Source of the DNA: Amborella trichopoda
Lineage: Eukaryota > Streptophyta > Magnoliopsida > Amborellales > Amborellaceae
DNA: 64,000 nt
NCBI RefSeq assembly: GCF_000471905.2
Contig: NW_006498122.1
Span: forward strand, 1,825,493 to 1,889,492
Direction of reading: 5' to 3'
A program made the translations under genes and the position numbers. Below are positions 11,834 to 24,642 of this stretch, one piece after another; position 1 is the stretch's first letter; each line of letters begins with the position of its first letter. Under the pieces are notes generated by a model, which was not told the origin of the DNA, made no database searches, and worked only from the letters and a program-made list of their open reading frames with translations.

Positions 11834-12586
11834 TATATACAATGAGACAATTTACCTTTGATATATGTGGTCACAATTACTTACAACCATCCGATGTGAA
11901 AATTAATAAGTTCGATATCTTATAAAGTTCAAGAATTTTTTTTTTTGAAATTGAGCATGGTCAATAGAATAAATGCAGACCACCCAATTTGATGCAGAAA
12001 AAAATTCTGAATTATAATTTTATTATTTTTCGAATTTATCGTTTTAGGAAAGGGCGGCATGAGTTATTAGGAAAGTTAAAGAGGAAATTGGTGTGAGTTT
12101 GTTTTTTAAAATTTATCTTATATTAAAGTGGCTTTAAAGATTTTGTTAGATTTAGTGATAGATTTAAAGGGTACTTAAATAGAACAAAGATAATGTATTC
12201 AGATACGGGGAAGATCAACCCTATTGAGAAATATGGTGTGTGACTTTTAAGAGAGATGATAGTTTCGTTGAGAGAGAAAATAGGGGGAGAGATCTAGATG
12301 GTACATGAGAGTGAGAGCGAGAGAGAAATTATATTTTGGCATTTTTTTTATTGTTTTTTTTCTTCAAAGTCTATTTAAAAAGCGCTGTCATTTCATTGTA
12401 AAATATGAGAGAATGAAAATTGAATAAATTTGGTCATGTGAAAAGTTAGTTTTGGGGTAGATTCCTTACAAGGTATATTCTCTTGACCTTTTTATTATTA
12501 TTATCCATGCATCACAATTTCACATCCAATGGTCAAGATTAATTTTGATCACCTTCTACCAAAGGTAAATGGTCTCATTCTATACT
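11834..12586. mobile_element. MITE-B copy 2 split by an insertion
   Basis: The left half (11834 to about 11998) and the right half (about 12509-12586, ending 'aaaggtaaatggtctcatt') together make one MITE-B. About 510 bp of unrelated AT- and GA-rich DNA separates them. No clear target duplication of the inserted piece is visible, and its nature is unknown. Confidence 0.6.
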
Positions 12587-13149
12587 TTTAGTTACTTATA
12601 TTAGTTTGAAATAAAAGTATTTTTCTACATAAAAATGCTAACACAAGAGCCCTTCTTTCACAATTCATTTACCAACACGTCAAATCTTTGAAGAACTGCA
12701 GTTGCAATCAAGCAGCTATACCCGTGGACACAAAATCCATCAGATGTTGAGATGGAGGGTCTATTCAGAAACCCCAAACGGACAGTCCTGATCAGATGTG
12801 AAAGAGAGCAACAAAACCATCTTTTGAGCTCCAAATCATTTTTGTTGTGTTTTTTTCACAATAATTTTTTAGTTCTGAGCTTTTTTTGAGTTTGAATCCT
12901 TTTTACGTTTTTCGGAATCACTATCATGAAGGTTAAATAAAAGGATTTGCAGGTTTGGGTCCTCAATCCATCTCCAAATTCCTTTTACCTTACATCATGG
13001 CAAAACATGAATAGTTTTCAATCAAATCAGTTCTCATACGAATCAAAACAAGAATAATTTCCAGTCATCTCAGTTCTTGTACATACTTTCTCTTATCTCT
13101 TAGATACCCCATATTTCAGGATAACCCCATTGCCTCACACCAATAGGAT

Positions 13150-13470
13150 AAGGGTGTGGTTTGTATTAGGCCGCGGCTCCAAACAATCAAAATAGGGCAC
13201 ACCTTTAAATAGTGCTAAAATATATTGTTTTAATATTATAAATTTTTAATAACCTAAAAAATTATTTTTCTCTAATGAAAAATTCAAAATTCAAAATAGT
13301 GTAGACCAAACAAGATGCACTATTTTCAATACTTCAAAAAAAAAAAAAAAATCCTCAAGTCGATACATCTTGAAGGTGAGATGATCGAATTGAGGGTTTT
13401 TTTGCATCGAAACAACCTTCTTCATGAACTTTTGAGGTTCGCCTTGATTTGATTGTTTAGATCCTTGTCT
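13150..13470. mobile_element. MITE-A copy 2
   Basis: Starts 'aagggtgtggtttgtatta' with 'ctccaaacaatcaaa' and ends 'ttgaggttcgccttgattt'. The family interior is present in the opposite orientation to copy 1 ('tagtgtagaccaaa', 'gatacatcttgaag'). Confidence 0.6.
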
Positions 13471-13599
13471 AAACTATTTCTATAGGATTATGAGAAGTAT
13501 TCAATACAATAATTCACTTTTGGTCCAAAGTGGTCACAGTCATCATCTGCCACGCGATGCAAAATAGGTGGGCGGTAAGTAAGCGTGTTCCACGAGCTT

Positions 13600-13735
13600 G
13601 ATTCAAAGTCCAGTAAATTTTTTCCTTAAATTTCTTAATAAGCCCCAAGCTATTAGATTTCATGTCCAACAGCTAAAAGCTAATTTTGACCAGCTTATGC
13701 CAAAAGTAAATAATTTTATGGTACAAAAACCCTTT
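13600..13735. mobile_element. MITE-B right half
   Basis: Only the right arm is recognisable ('agctattagatttcatgtcc', 'taattttgaccagc', 'ccaaaagtaaata'). The left arm is missing or diverged. Confidence 0.45.
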
Positions 13736-14031
13736 TTTTTTTTTTTGGTTAGGTCAACAATGGGATTCCAATTATCAATACTATAATCATTTAACTATTC
13801 AGGTGCTAGAGTCCAATTTTTTTTCACATGTTACACAACTCCTAAATCATCTGGATGCTTAACTTGCACTAGTCCATGCAAAAGCAACAGAGTCAAAAGA
13901 AGACCTATTTCTGTAAAAAGAAAAAAAAGGTTCTCCAAGAAACGAACATGGCTTACTTTCACACAGATTTATTTCTCATAAAGAAAATATTTCCACTCAT
14001 TTTGTAGAAGAGAATAAATGGTACCCAAGGA

Positions 14032-16323
14032 TCAATAATCCATTGGGAGCTCCCACTCCTGTTCAATTTCTCGATTTTTTGGAGAATTTCTCCGACCACC
14101 TGATCTCTTTCTTGTGCCTTTCCTTGGAGACCCAGGTTCATAGTCATAATTTTCTCTACGTCGGCCACCTGCCATATCGATGTTTCGGGTCTCCCAAATT
14201 CCCTATATTAAGAAAACAACACAAAAAGATGATTAAAGAAATACAGTTACTAAGATTTCATGAAGAAAATGATGAGACAGAGAGAGAGAGATCAAAATTT
14301 CGGTAACTCTGTTGGTACGATTGATAATTGCTAGAGCGAGTTTCAAAGAAGTGAAACTTCGCAAAACCAAATTAAGTGACTACTCATAGATCACTGAGGA
14401 AATAGTCACCGTAGGGAATAAATTGGTAGAGGGGTGATAAACTTTTCTATAATTAGAAAACTACATTAATCTGCACAGAGCCAGAAAGGGGCAGAAGTAC
14501 TCGTATGCTTAGGGTGCATCTGATACCATGGTGCCCCATTAACTACAGTAACTAGCCAGTTTCTGCATTTTCTTATGAAAATGGCACACCTTGATGGTCG
14601 GACCCAGGAATTTTCCTCCGAAGTCAAACGGGGAACATCCTGTAACACAGAAAGAGCAATGCTCCATTGCACTTTCCACTACCGTGATTTTGTGCAATAA
14701 AATGCGCCCTAAGGTAATGTATATTTCTATGGGGATAATAGTCTCTCTTAAAGGCATGTCAGAACCTTTTTTCCTAGGGGAATTGCAATTGTTAAGCTTA
14801 TATGGTTATGCCATTTCAAAATCACCCCATATGAGCACTGCTGACATGAAAGCACCGTACAAATACCCTTCTCCTTGAGCATCCTTTCCACCAAGCCCCT
14901 AGGAAATGAATAAAACCTATTCCCACTGGACAAACACATCTACTGAGGAATGTGGGAAATTTTTTTGGCCCTTTGAAGACATTGCATATGTCAATGAAAG
15001 TTTCAAACATACACAAGAAACTCACGGTGTTCATGTACATGTGTTTGTGTGTACAATTCTAAATTCTAACGTGAAAAAGAAAGGATTCTAATGATGGTTT
15101 CCATGCCACTAGCCCAAGAGGTAGAATTTCGGCAAGTTTACCTAAACAAGTGAAAGAGAAGGAATACAAATTACATGGCCAAAATTCGATCAAAAATCTG
15201 AAAGAAGTGGAGATACATAAGGAAATAAAACTCAATCAAATTATTTGAAAGCTCTTACAACTAAACAACAGCCATCAAAATTATTTTATATTGTAATAAA
15301 TTGCTATGAAAAGAAAAGGAACTTATTTTTCCCCATTTGATGATGGTGACCTACCTTTGTTAGTCTCTGCACTCGAGAGAACACGCCATCATGCACAATC
15401 ACTGTTTCCATTGTGACTTCAAGCACATCTATCACAAACAAACTGTATGTGCTCACCTGAAACATACAACACATAGGTATAACTCAAAACTAAACCAAAC
15501 GTATACAAAGGGCATTCTCTGTTATATTTTTTTATTTTTTTCTTTCACCAGATATTCCACACTGTTGTATGGTCATTACCCTGTAGATTTATACTTTTTT
15601 TATTATACCTTTTCTTTTTCCTTTCGAGATGGGTAATTTCTCTAGTACTCTATTAAGAAAAAATCAATGCATTACCAAACTGGCTGGAATGATGGATATC
15701 CCAAAGGAGTCCAGTTCGAGGGATTCTACAGCTCCCGTGTTTATGTCGAAAGAGTAGCCTCGCACCTTTAGACACCAAAAAGATAGCATAATAAGCCCTC
15801 AACAAAACCTTCAACGGTTAAATACATATACATATATCCCTGTACATGTACAAACATGTTGTGTCAACACTCAACATCTCTGCATGTTCATGTCTAGATT
15901 CAAACATGCATAAAAACATATCCAATCTACGTATCAACATGCACATATACATATGGCCCAAGCATATACCTGCACGCAGGCTTGTAAAGGACATATAAAA
16001 ATGTAAATGCCACTATACAATATTGTTTTAAAAAATATAATCCACACTACCCCAAGAGGCCACTGCAAATTTTCACAGTAAGTTCCTCAAGTGGACCTTA
16101 ATATCAAATGCTGTATCATTTTTTATAGTGCAAGTTATACTTTACAATATGAGAAAACGCACAGAACTACGATTCATAAAAGTTGGTCAGTGAACCTAAA
16201 AGTCCATTCATATACCTACAGGGATTCTTACTATACAACGTGTTTCATATTTTTTCCCAATAAGTATTAATTTTTCTAATTGTTTGTTCAATTCAATTTA
16301 CATTTTTGTCACTGTTTTCAAAA

Positions 16324-16366
<43 letters not shown>

Positions 16367-16371
16367 CTACT

Positions 16372-16408
<37 letters not shown>

Positions 16409-16737
16409 GTACTACGTACTACGTACTACTACNNNNNNNNNNNNNNNNNNNNNNNNNNNNNNNNNNNNNNNNNNNNNNNNNNNNNNNNNNNNNNNNNNNN
16501 NNNNNNNNNNNNNNNNNNNNNNNNNNNNNNNNNNNNNNNNNNNNNNNNNNNNNNNNNNNNNNNNNNNNNNNNNNNNNNNNNNNNNNNNNNNNNNNNNNNN
16601 NNNNNNNNNNNNNNNNNNNNNNNNNNNNNCTACTCTATACTACTACGAGTACTTACTTATATACTACGTTTATTACTTACTATATTATTTATTTATTATT
16701 GTTTATATATTACTTATTATTCTCTACTTCTTACTAA

Positions 16738-16782
<45 letters not shown>

Positions 16783-19700
16783 AACATATGTGCATCATGA
16801 ATGTGCCAACGAGTGCATGCCATGAATGGTCATAGTTGCAGGCTCACCTTCCCAACATTGCGCCCATCATCTGTTATAACGTTGTATCCCACCTGAAAAA
16901 CTGAAGCATACGGTCAGGTTCACTATGCTTAACACAGCTAATCATATAGCTGGAAATCAAGTAGAATGACAAGAGAGCAATTTTTTTGAAACTGAAGAGA
17001 GCACGACCAATTAATGATCATTTTACAAATATTTATAGTATAAAAAAGATCTAGTTTCGGGTGCAATTACTAGCAACCTTCATATATAAGGTGCATTCCC
17101 TTGCTCATATTTTATCAAAACTATGGCCTTTGAAATAGTGGAATGGCGGGACAGGATTCGTATAGCCAACCCCAAATAGTTGGGATAAGGCACAAATGAT
17201 GATAATGATAATGATAATGAATTAAACGTTAATTTTTTTTCTGTTATTTCTAGGAAAGTGTAACATATTTTAACTTGGTTAGCATGGTCAAACAGCTGCA
17301 AATAAATCGGCGATAAAACAGCGCAAATATTTTAAATTATGAGCAAATAATCCAGAAAATGAATCTCATAACCGAACCTTCAAAAGAAAACAGCAAAGTA
17401 AATCAACCAAGAAGAAGGAATTCAATTGATGATAACCAGCTTTTAGTTCCTTTTTCTATGATATAAAACCAAATTACATTATTTTCAGTATGTCCATAGT
17501 TGCAGTTTTGCTCAAACGTGAAGCTATTAGCAGAAAAGATCCACTTTGGAGAATCACCAAGCCAACCAGAAAAATTTCTTCAAAGCTAAGTCACAAACAT
17601 GATTACATGGTTATATAGAATTATAGATTACAGTACTCAAATTGCTCGTAAGTGACAGCAGTGTTGTTCTCTTCCAAATATTTCTTTTTTTATTGTAAAT
17701 CATCACATTCCATACAGTTATAGATGTCATTTGTTTAATAGAAGAGATGGGCCAACATTTGAAAAATGAAGCCATACCAGAGTGTCCAGCCCAATCATTT
17801 TAGGCTCATTCTCTAATACACTCACATCCTCAACAAGCACGACATCCCCCACCTAAGCAGAACCAAAGAACAAAAATGCACATATTACACATCCATAAAG
17901 TTGATTCAGCATCTTCTCAAAAAGGAAAATGGAACATTATAAGATTTCCACATAATTACGGGAAATGCTACCATTACCAGAGGGCACATATGACACTGGA
18001 AACTCGTATGCCCAAATCCAGTTAAAATTATAATGAACTATTGTTATTTGTATTAGTTTTTAGAAATGCTTTACAGTACAGTTTAAATATACAAATAAAT
18101 TCTGTCCCAACAAATTCACGATTTAAATTGAACAGTTTTGGAATGTCAAAGGGGAAAAAATGTTGGGAAAACAATCAGAAACAAGTGCTTCAGGTAATGG
18201 GGACCACGTAGACCTCTATGGGCAAAACTACATGGAGACATGATGATATTCTAGTGGACAATGCATGGGAAGCTTGTCATTTTTAATTGTCAAGGGAAAC
18301 AAAGGAAACATGGAAGGTAGCCCAAGAAATGCAAAGCTCATTGTATAGTAAAGAAATTGTTAAAGCAACTAGGAATCTCTACTAAGAAAAATTAAAAGGA
18401 AATAGAAAATAAAAAAACAAAAGAAATAGATATATCAAATCACATACAAAGACAAAACCAGATTTACATGGTTTACTACTTGTTTGCATAAGCCATGTCC
18501 ATGGGAGAAGATGGCCTAATCCACTAATCAACAAGAAACCTCGTGTACAGGTTTTCTGTTTTTTTTCTTTTTCTTTTTTTCTTTTTTTTCCTGGACAGCC
18601 GAAGGGAAAAATGAATTTACCCAATTTGCTTTCTCTCTCTAGAAACCCCTTTTCTCAAAGGTGAAGGGGTTTTCCCTCTCATATTTTCTCTCTAGACAAA
18701 CATAAGCCTGACTCTAACTACAAAGAATTTATGTATCCATCCCAAATTAAGAGTAAAATCCACATGACCAAAATACCCTTTATAATTTAGGACTTTTACA
18801 AAAGAAAGAAAGGGGGAGAGAGAAAATTAACCAATGTATAACAATATCCATCTTGGTATGAATTTGGCCGTGACCCACTTGAAAAACACCTTCAAGGTTC
18901 TTCTCCAACACACCCCAAAAGATGCACACATGACGACGAAGAACAGACACTCTACTCCTCTAAACTCATTGGCCATGCCAACTCAAATACTTCGGAAGCC
19001 CTTACCCGGCTCATAGGTCTCAAGAATTTCAACCCTAGCCGAAGCACAGTATTGCTCGTCGAGGGGAACTCTAAAAACATAATTACATGGGCTTCTGGAC
19101 TCTCAGGCTGCCCTTGGAGACTAGAACACATTTTTGACGAAATACTCCACCTTTGCAGGGATATGCACGTGCAGCACATCTCATGGAAGCATATATGGCG
19201 CGAGGCCAATGCAGCAGCAGACGAACTAGCCAAACAAGAAGCGAGCCAAAACAACCCATCCAGAACCATTTTGACACCTTTTTGAGCTCCTGGTTACCCC
19301 TTTTACATTATAGAACTGAATGTAAAGCTTTTTTTATCTTCTTTTTGTATAGCCCACCAATCACTAGGGCCTCTGTACATTGCACCCGGTCTGCAGGCTG
19401 CCATTTTTTATAACTCTATACATTTTCCTTTTAAGACGAACATTAACATATTCACAAAAAAAAATCTTAGGCGTATGTCAAGAAAGTTCAAGCATAACTT
19501 TAACTCCTCAACTGGGACAAGCTTAGTCATCATGGCGGCAGCATTATTCTTGCTATCAAATTTCAGAAGTGAAATTATATCTTCTTCAGTGACATCCCTA
19601 ATAAAATGGTATCTAGTATCTATATGTTTGGTCCTTGAATGGTAAATTTGGCTTTCTACCAAACATATTGCACTTCAGCTATCACAATACGCCTTTCATT

Positions 19701-22700
19701 TATCCTATAATAATCCAAGCTCACTTACAAAACCCATCAGCCGTAAAGCTTCCTTATATGGCTACATGGATGCCATGTACTCTGATTCAGTAGTGGAGAG
19801 GACAATCATTGACTGAAATGATGACTTCCAACTATCGGATCCACAAAAAAAAGAGTGAAACCATAACCAGCAGTAGACCTTCTCTAGTCAAGATCCCCAA
19901 CAAAGTCACCAATCCACAAAACCCATAAGTTTGTTCGAAGTCATTATTGCAGAGGGGTCTCTTTGCATCCAAATTGTCAGTAAGTTACATGGAGGAGGTC
20001 TTAGTGGACACTTTGGGGAAGTTAAGATGATTTCCTTGGTGGAGGAAAAATATTATTGGCCGAAGCTCAAAAGAGATGTCCACCGATTTGTTGAGAGATG
20101 CAGCTTATGTCAGCTAGCTAAAGGTCAGTCTCATAACACTGGCTTGTATTCCCCTCATGGACAGATGTTAGTATGGCTTTTGTGGTAAGGCTTCCCTGCA
20201 TGGTCAGAAGTTGGGATTCAATATCTGTGGTAGTAGACAGCCTTTCCAAGATGGCACATTTTATTCCCTGCAAGAACACCCTTGATACTACAGATGCAGC
20301 TGATTTTTTCTTTAAGGAGGTGGTTCATCTTCATGAGGTGCATAAGACTATTACTTCAACTAAAGACACGAGGTTTGTGAGTCATTTCTAGCATATCCTA
20401 TGGAAGAAGCTAGGCACTCAACTTCAGTACAGTACTGCTTATCATTCGCAGACAGACTGACAGGCTAAGGTTGTGAATAGAAATCTGGGAAACTTAGGAG
20501 GCTTGCAGGAGATAAGCCTTCACAGTGGGATAGGATTCTCCCTCAAGCTGAATTTGCATATAAAGCATAAACAAATGGTCCATAGGATAGGCACCCTTTG
20601 AGATAGTTTATGAGAATTTTCAGAATAAGGTGCTAGATTTGGCACCTCTGCTTGAGAAAAAGCAAGCAAGTGATGACACTGAAGCCTCTGTAAGAGGTTC
20701 ATCAACAGGTACATGAGAAGCTTCAAGAAAGTCACGACAAGTACAAGGATGATGATAAACACTAACACCAAAAAGAATACAAATAATGCTCTTTAGTGAC
20801 AGTGTACCCTAGGTGAGAATATTTTCCCAGTGGAATGCATCTCAAGCTCAAGTACAAAAAGTTTGCTCCATGTAGAGTGCTGCAAGGCAATAATGCATAC
20901 AAAATTGAGCTTCCAAAGGGATACTGAATACCTCCTATATTTAATCTCTCTATTCTGTATGAATATCGTGGAGAGTCTATTGATGTAGAGGTTGCTGAAT
21001 GAAAAGTGGAGATGCCTAAGCACACTACTGATTGGATCAAGAAGGTTCTTAACATTCGGTTCATTACTACCAATCATGGTTCCCACAATCAGTATTTGGT
21101 TCAACGTAAAGGCAAGCCTAACTCAGAGAATTCATGGATTATATTGGAGGAATTGAAGATAATTAACATAAAGAAGTTCACAGATGACCAGAACTCAAGG
21201 GCAAGTACTCTACTTGTCTCAAACGAGGGAAGATTGATGAGCAACGTGCAACAAACTCCAAGGCCAATCTTTAAGCTTCAGAGGCATTTCTCAGCCTAGT
21301 TTGCTAGGCTCGCGTAGCAGATTTTATAGAGCTTTCGCTATCATTTCCAAAATGAGGTCATATTAGCGATTTCGATATCAGCGGGAAAATTATGGCTATG
21401 CAAAGTCAAGGTTATTTTTAGGACAAGTTAGTCATCATTTATTTCGTCAAGGGAATTAAAGTCAAGTTCGAGTCCAATTCTAATTCTAATTACATTAAAA
21501 TTAGGATTAGGAGTCTAAATAAATTATATGGATTAATTTAGGGTTTTAGTTCATAATTGAGTTATTGTTTAGAAACATTGTTTCCTTGAATTCTTGTGAA
21601 TTCTGCAAAGCCATTGAAGCTAGTCTTGTTAGCTTCTTTTTAGTTTCAAATCAATTTATCAGTTTTTCTTTTTTGAAATTTTTTTGTGTTTTTCCGGGTA
21701 CAAATTTGCATCTAGATGACTATGAGTGGCAGTGACATACAAGCAAAGCAGTCTATTTTCTCTACTATTTGGCGAACATAAATTCTCTTAAACAAGCAAA
21801 AGTTGCATGAAAGACAAATCATGTTTTCATGACTACATAAATAAGGTAGAAGTGCCCCAAAGAATAAAAATTTCCTCCAATATAAGTATGTGCATGTCAT
21901 TCCTGAAGATGAAAATATATGCAAATACCAAAGGAAATATCCAAATGCATGTGAAAACTAGTTGACATACCTGGTATACATCCTTTAACAAAAACCTCCC
22001 TATATCACCAGATAGCAAGCTTGGCCTAACTTCAACCATGACAACTGTCCACTGCAACACAATTTCCAAATAGTGCACGAAAATTATTGCCACAGGTGAA
22101 ATAATTCAGCTAAAAAGGTATAGTATTTGCCACAAATAAAATTACAAAACAATCCAAAGAAAGCATTGGGAAAGGTAGAGATAAAAACACTCACTGATGT
22201 AGTGTCAACCCAAAGTTGAGATACATAGCCAAGGGTAAGTGCACACTGTATGCTGATCACCTGTTTTGCAAGCATAGCTGATCTCTTTAGAACCTGCCTC
22301 TTGCTTATGGCATTAGAGGCCTCAAAATCACTACCCTCAATATTTTCTGGTCTTTGGGTGATCTTTCTTTCAATGTTTTCCATGTCTTCCTTTGAAGTAA
22401 GAAAATCAATACTTGAGGATGGGTCATCTTTGTCTCGTTTGCTTACAGTTTCCCCATGAACATTCAATTTCTCACCTAAGAATTTTTCCTTGCGCTTGGA
22501 CTCCATGGAAGGATTTGCGCGACTATTTTCTACACGATCATTCATAGGATCCACCACAGAAGATGCCCAAATATTATGATCGGGAAAGTCAGTTTCATAG
22601 TTCTCACCCTCTTTCTCCATTAACCTCTTGTAGACAATCCCATTTAAAGAACCAAAGGTTTTTCGCCTGATCCTATCATTTCCCTCAAAAAAACTGTATT

Positions 22701-22986
22701 TGGATGAATTAGCCTCCTCATACCAGCTTCCATGATCTGATGCAGCTTTTACAATGCTTCGTACACACTTTTTGTTATTAAACTCCTCAACAGATGTCGA
22801 TAAAGCTTTACCACTTCTCTTCCATGAAAAATCGCTTTTAATATCCAAACTACCAACATTTTTGTTTAGATAACATGTCGAGCACTCCTTTTTGCAGCCT
22901 CCTCTTCTTATAAAACCTCCAAAAACACTAATTGCACCATTAGTAGGTGCAAACTGAACAAATTCAGATGTCATATTCAATCTCAT
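14032..22986 (-). CDS. PRC-barrel domain protein, probably plastid-targeted
   Basis: Seven exons on the minus strand give 451 aa: 22986-22195, 22051-21971, 17852-17778, 16892-16848, 15765-15676, 15456-15355, 14202-14032 (stop TGA). All introns are GT-AG and phase 0. Residues 1-60 are rich in Ser/Arg/Lys with few acids, like a transit peptide. About 60-230 is polar and low-complexity. About 230-316 (QVISIQCALTLGYVSQLW, DIGRFLLKDVYQVGD) and 317-395 (VGYNVITDDGRNVGKVRGY, VFSRVQRL) look like two PRC-barrel halves. The tail, 396-451, is Arg/Lys/Gly-rich and ends WELPMDY. PRC barrels occur in reaction-centre H subunit and RimM; the plant protein's function is unknown to me. Met1 or Met5 could be the start. 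Intron 2 (4.1 kb) carries retroelement remnants and intron 4 the assembly gap. Confidence 0.88.
16326..16770. repeat. Microsatellites flanking a 197-base assembly gap
   Basis: A (CT)n run at 16326-16363 grades into (ACT)n and 'actacgtactacgt' sequence up to the N run at 16433-16629. After the gap, TAC-rich low-complexity sequence leads to another (CT)n run at 16741-16770 and then CACACA. It lies in the fourth intron of the PRC-barrel gene. The sequence touching the Ns is probably unreliable. Confidence 0.9.
17138..17222 (+). mobile_element. RTE-type LINE 3' end
   Basis: The phrase 'atagccaaccccaaatagtt' followed by 'gggataaggc' and a (gataat)n tail is the usual 3' terminus of plant RTE LINEs, which end in GAT-type repeats rather than poly-A. 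It lies in the third intron of the PRC-barrel gene. Confidence 0.7.
18900..19464 (+). mobile_element. L1-type LINE 3' fragment (RNase H end)
   Basis: The plus frame reads LIGHANSNTSEALTR, then LLVEGNSKNIITWASG, then HISWKHIWREANAAADELA, the C-terminal part of the LINE RNase H domain. A short 3' UTR and an A9 tract at 19456-19464 follow. The fragment is 5'-truncated and lies antisense in intron 2 of the PRC-barrel gene. Confidence 0.8.
19470..19930 (-). mobile_element. Ty1/Copia RNase H remnant
   Basis: The minus frame reads STAGYGFTLF, SSFQSMIVLSTTESEYMA, then YHSRTKHIDTRYHFIRDV, the C-terminal RNase H region of Copia pol. Stops and a frameshift break it. No LTRs were found, so this is a solo internal fragment, joined directly to a Gypsy fragment on its right. 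Confidence 0.82.
19936..21700 (+). mobile_element. Ty3/Gypsy integrase-chromodomain remnant
   Basis: The plus strand encodes a broken integrase. The zinc-binding HHCC region (KLHGGGLSGHFGEVK ... CSLCQLAKGQ) comes first. Core pieces follow (VVVDSLSKMAHFIPCKN near 20227-20275). A chromodomain-like C-terminus (QYLVQRKGKPNSENSWIILE) lies around 21090-21150. This order fits a chromovirus. Many stops show it is inactive. The sequence after about 21400 resembles 3' UTR/LTR ('gagtccaattctaattctaa'), but no matching 5' LTR is visible. Confidence 0.82.
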
Positions 22987-23962
22987 TGAACAAGTGCCAC
23001 TTCTCTTAGAAGAGAACTCATTTAGACTGCATCATTTACTAAATTACATGTACTAACCTTATTTACACTGTTCACAGGTCGAGTGTGATTAGAATTCGAC
23101 ACCTTTGTGGATCTTATTGTACAATAATTGATTTCATCTTCTTTAGCAAAAACCTAAATCTATCATAGTTTGAGAAGAAACCACTATTTCTCCATCAATT
23201 TTCCCTGAACCTGCCTAAAATCCATAATTTTGACGGCTGAGCTTCAAAAGCAAACATAGAACAGAAGAATACGTGTTGCCTGGATAAGATTTGTAAAGCA
23301 GTTTAGCTGAAATACAAATTGAAATCAATCAATGCCATTGTCTGGTAGTTACAAAACCAGTCATACGAGTGCTTAAAATTTCATCATTCATTTCTCCGTC
23401 GATGGCTTTGGCATTTCTCTGACTAAAACAACCATGGATTCCATCTCTCTAACAGCATATGCACTTTAACAGGATTCATTGTTTCTCATAATGATAATTC
23501 ACACAAGTCAGTCTTTTCTGGCATAAGTACTGAAAATTCAGAAATGTTCCTTCAAAAATGTAATTCACCACATTTAATAACCATAATTTATTCACTTTCC
23601 GCAAATTGAGAACAGCTCATCTTTACAATATCATAGCGAAAAAACCTCTACTTCGGTCAAAACTTCCCCTAAAGAACCAGATAATCCATGAAAATCGTAT
23701 CTGTGACGGTAACTAATTAAATATAGGTAATTAAATATAGCTCAATAGTAAAATTAAAAAAAAAAAAAAAAGAGAGAGAAATTGCATAAAGATTGCTTCC
23801 CGAACAGCTAATAAACCAGTAAACCTAATTTCGCCATTTCCACGTAAGTGTACCTCGCAATCCAAACAAACCACGAATCTAGCCTCTGAAAATGATATAT
23901 GGATCTCAAAATGCAATCCTCTTCAAATAACTAGGGCAAATTTTACACGAAGAAGTTAAAAA

Positions 23963-23971
23963 TTAGGGTTT
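23963..23971 (-). promoter_or_regulatory. Telo-box motif upstream of the PRC-barrel gene
   Basis: TTAGGGTTT on the plus strand, AAACCCTAA on the minus strand, about 980 bp upstream of the predicted ATG. Telo-boxes are common near transcription starts of plant housekeeping genes. The distance suggests a leader intron, but I could not fix one. Confidence 0.3.
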
Positions 23972-24052
23972 CTTTGATTCCTTGCTGGCAATTTTGCAGA
24001 GCACTCGTATGATGTGCACAGTAAAACAAGTGCGGATAAAGGAAAAAGTTCG

Positions 24053-24642
24053 TAGTTGCAACCTTATACTGTTGAAATAAGATGCACCTCAAAAATGCTA
24101 CTATCCTGCATCAGAGAACCCTCTAATTAAATCGATCATCTTCACCTTACGACGTAAAGAAAGAAAATAATTTCAAATCTCAAACATAGTGCATCATGTA
24201 AAATTGTTTATTTATAAGATTTTTAAGTGTTTTTTGATTTGTTCCATCTGTATTATTTTTTAAATTTAAAGTTTATAGCTAGGAATTAAAATAGATTTTG
24301 AAGTTATCTTAAGACCTTTCCTCAAAAGTCCATTATAAAAGGTTGTTTTGATGTTAGCTTTTAATTGATCATCTCAACGTCGAGATGTATAAATATGAAA
24401 AGAAAAAAAATATTTTGAATCTCCAAAATAATGTATACTGCAACACATTATATAGACAATTTATTTTCAAGATTTTAATGTGTTTATAGATCTACTTGAT
24501 TTGAACCATTTTAAGAATTTAAAACTTTATTATTTAGAGATAAAAATAGATTCTCTAAAAAATTTTGACACCAAAGTTATGTTTATAATAAAATTTAGAG
24601 ATGTACCTTAATTTGATTGTTTAAGATTGCGACCTTATGGAA
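24053..24642. mobile_element. Two joined MITE-A copies
   Basis: The left part (24053 to about 24330) starts 'gttgcaaccttata' and has 'gatgcacctcaaaaatg'. It runs into a second partial copy that begins at 'aaaggttgttttgatg' and ends 'gatgtaccttaatttgattg'. The second copy's own left end is missing, suggesting unequal recombination or a nested insertion. Confidence 0.6.

Noticed and set aside
16280..16835. Three open frames of 143-183 codons
   Set aside because: They run through the N gap and CT/ACT microsatellites; no real coding content.
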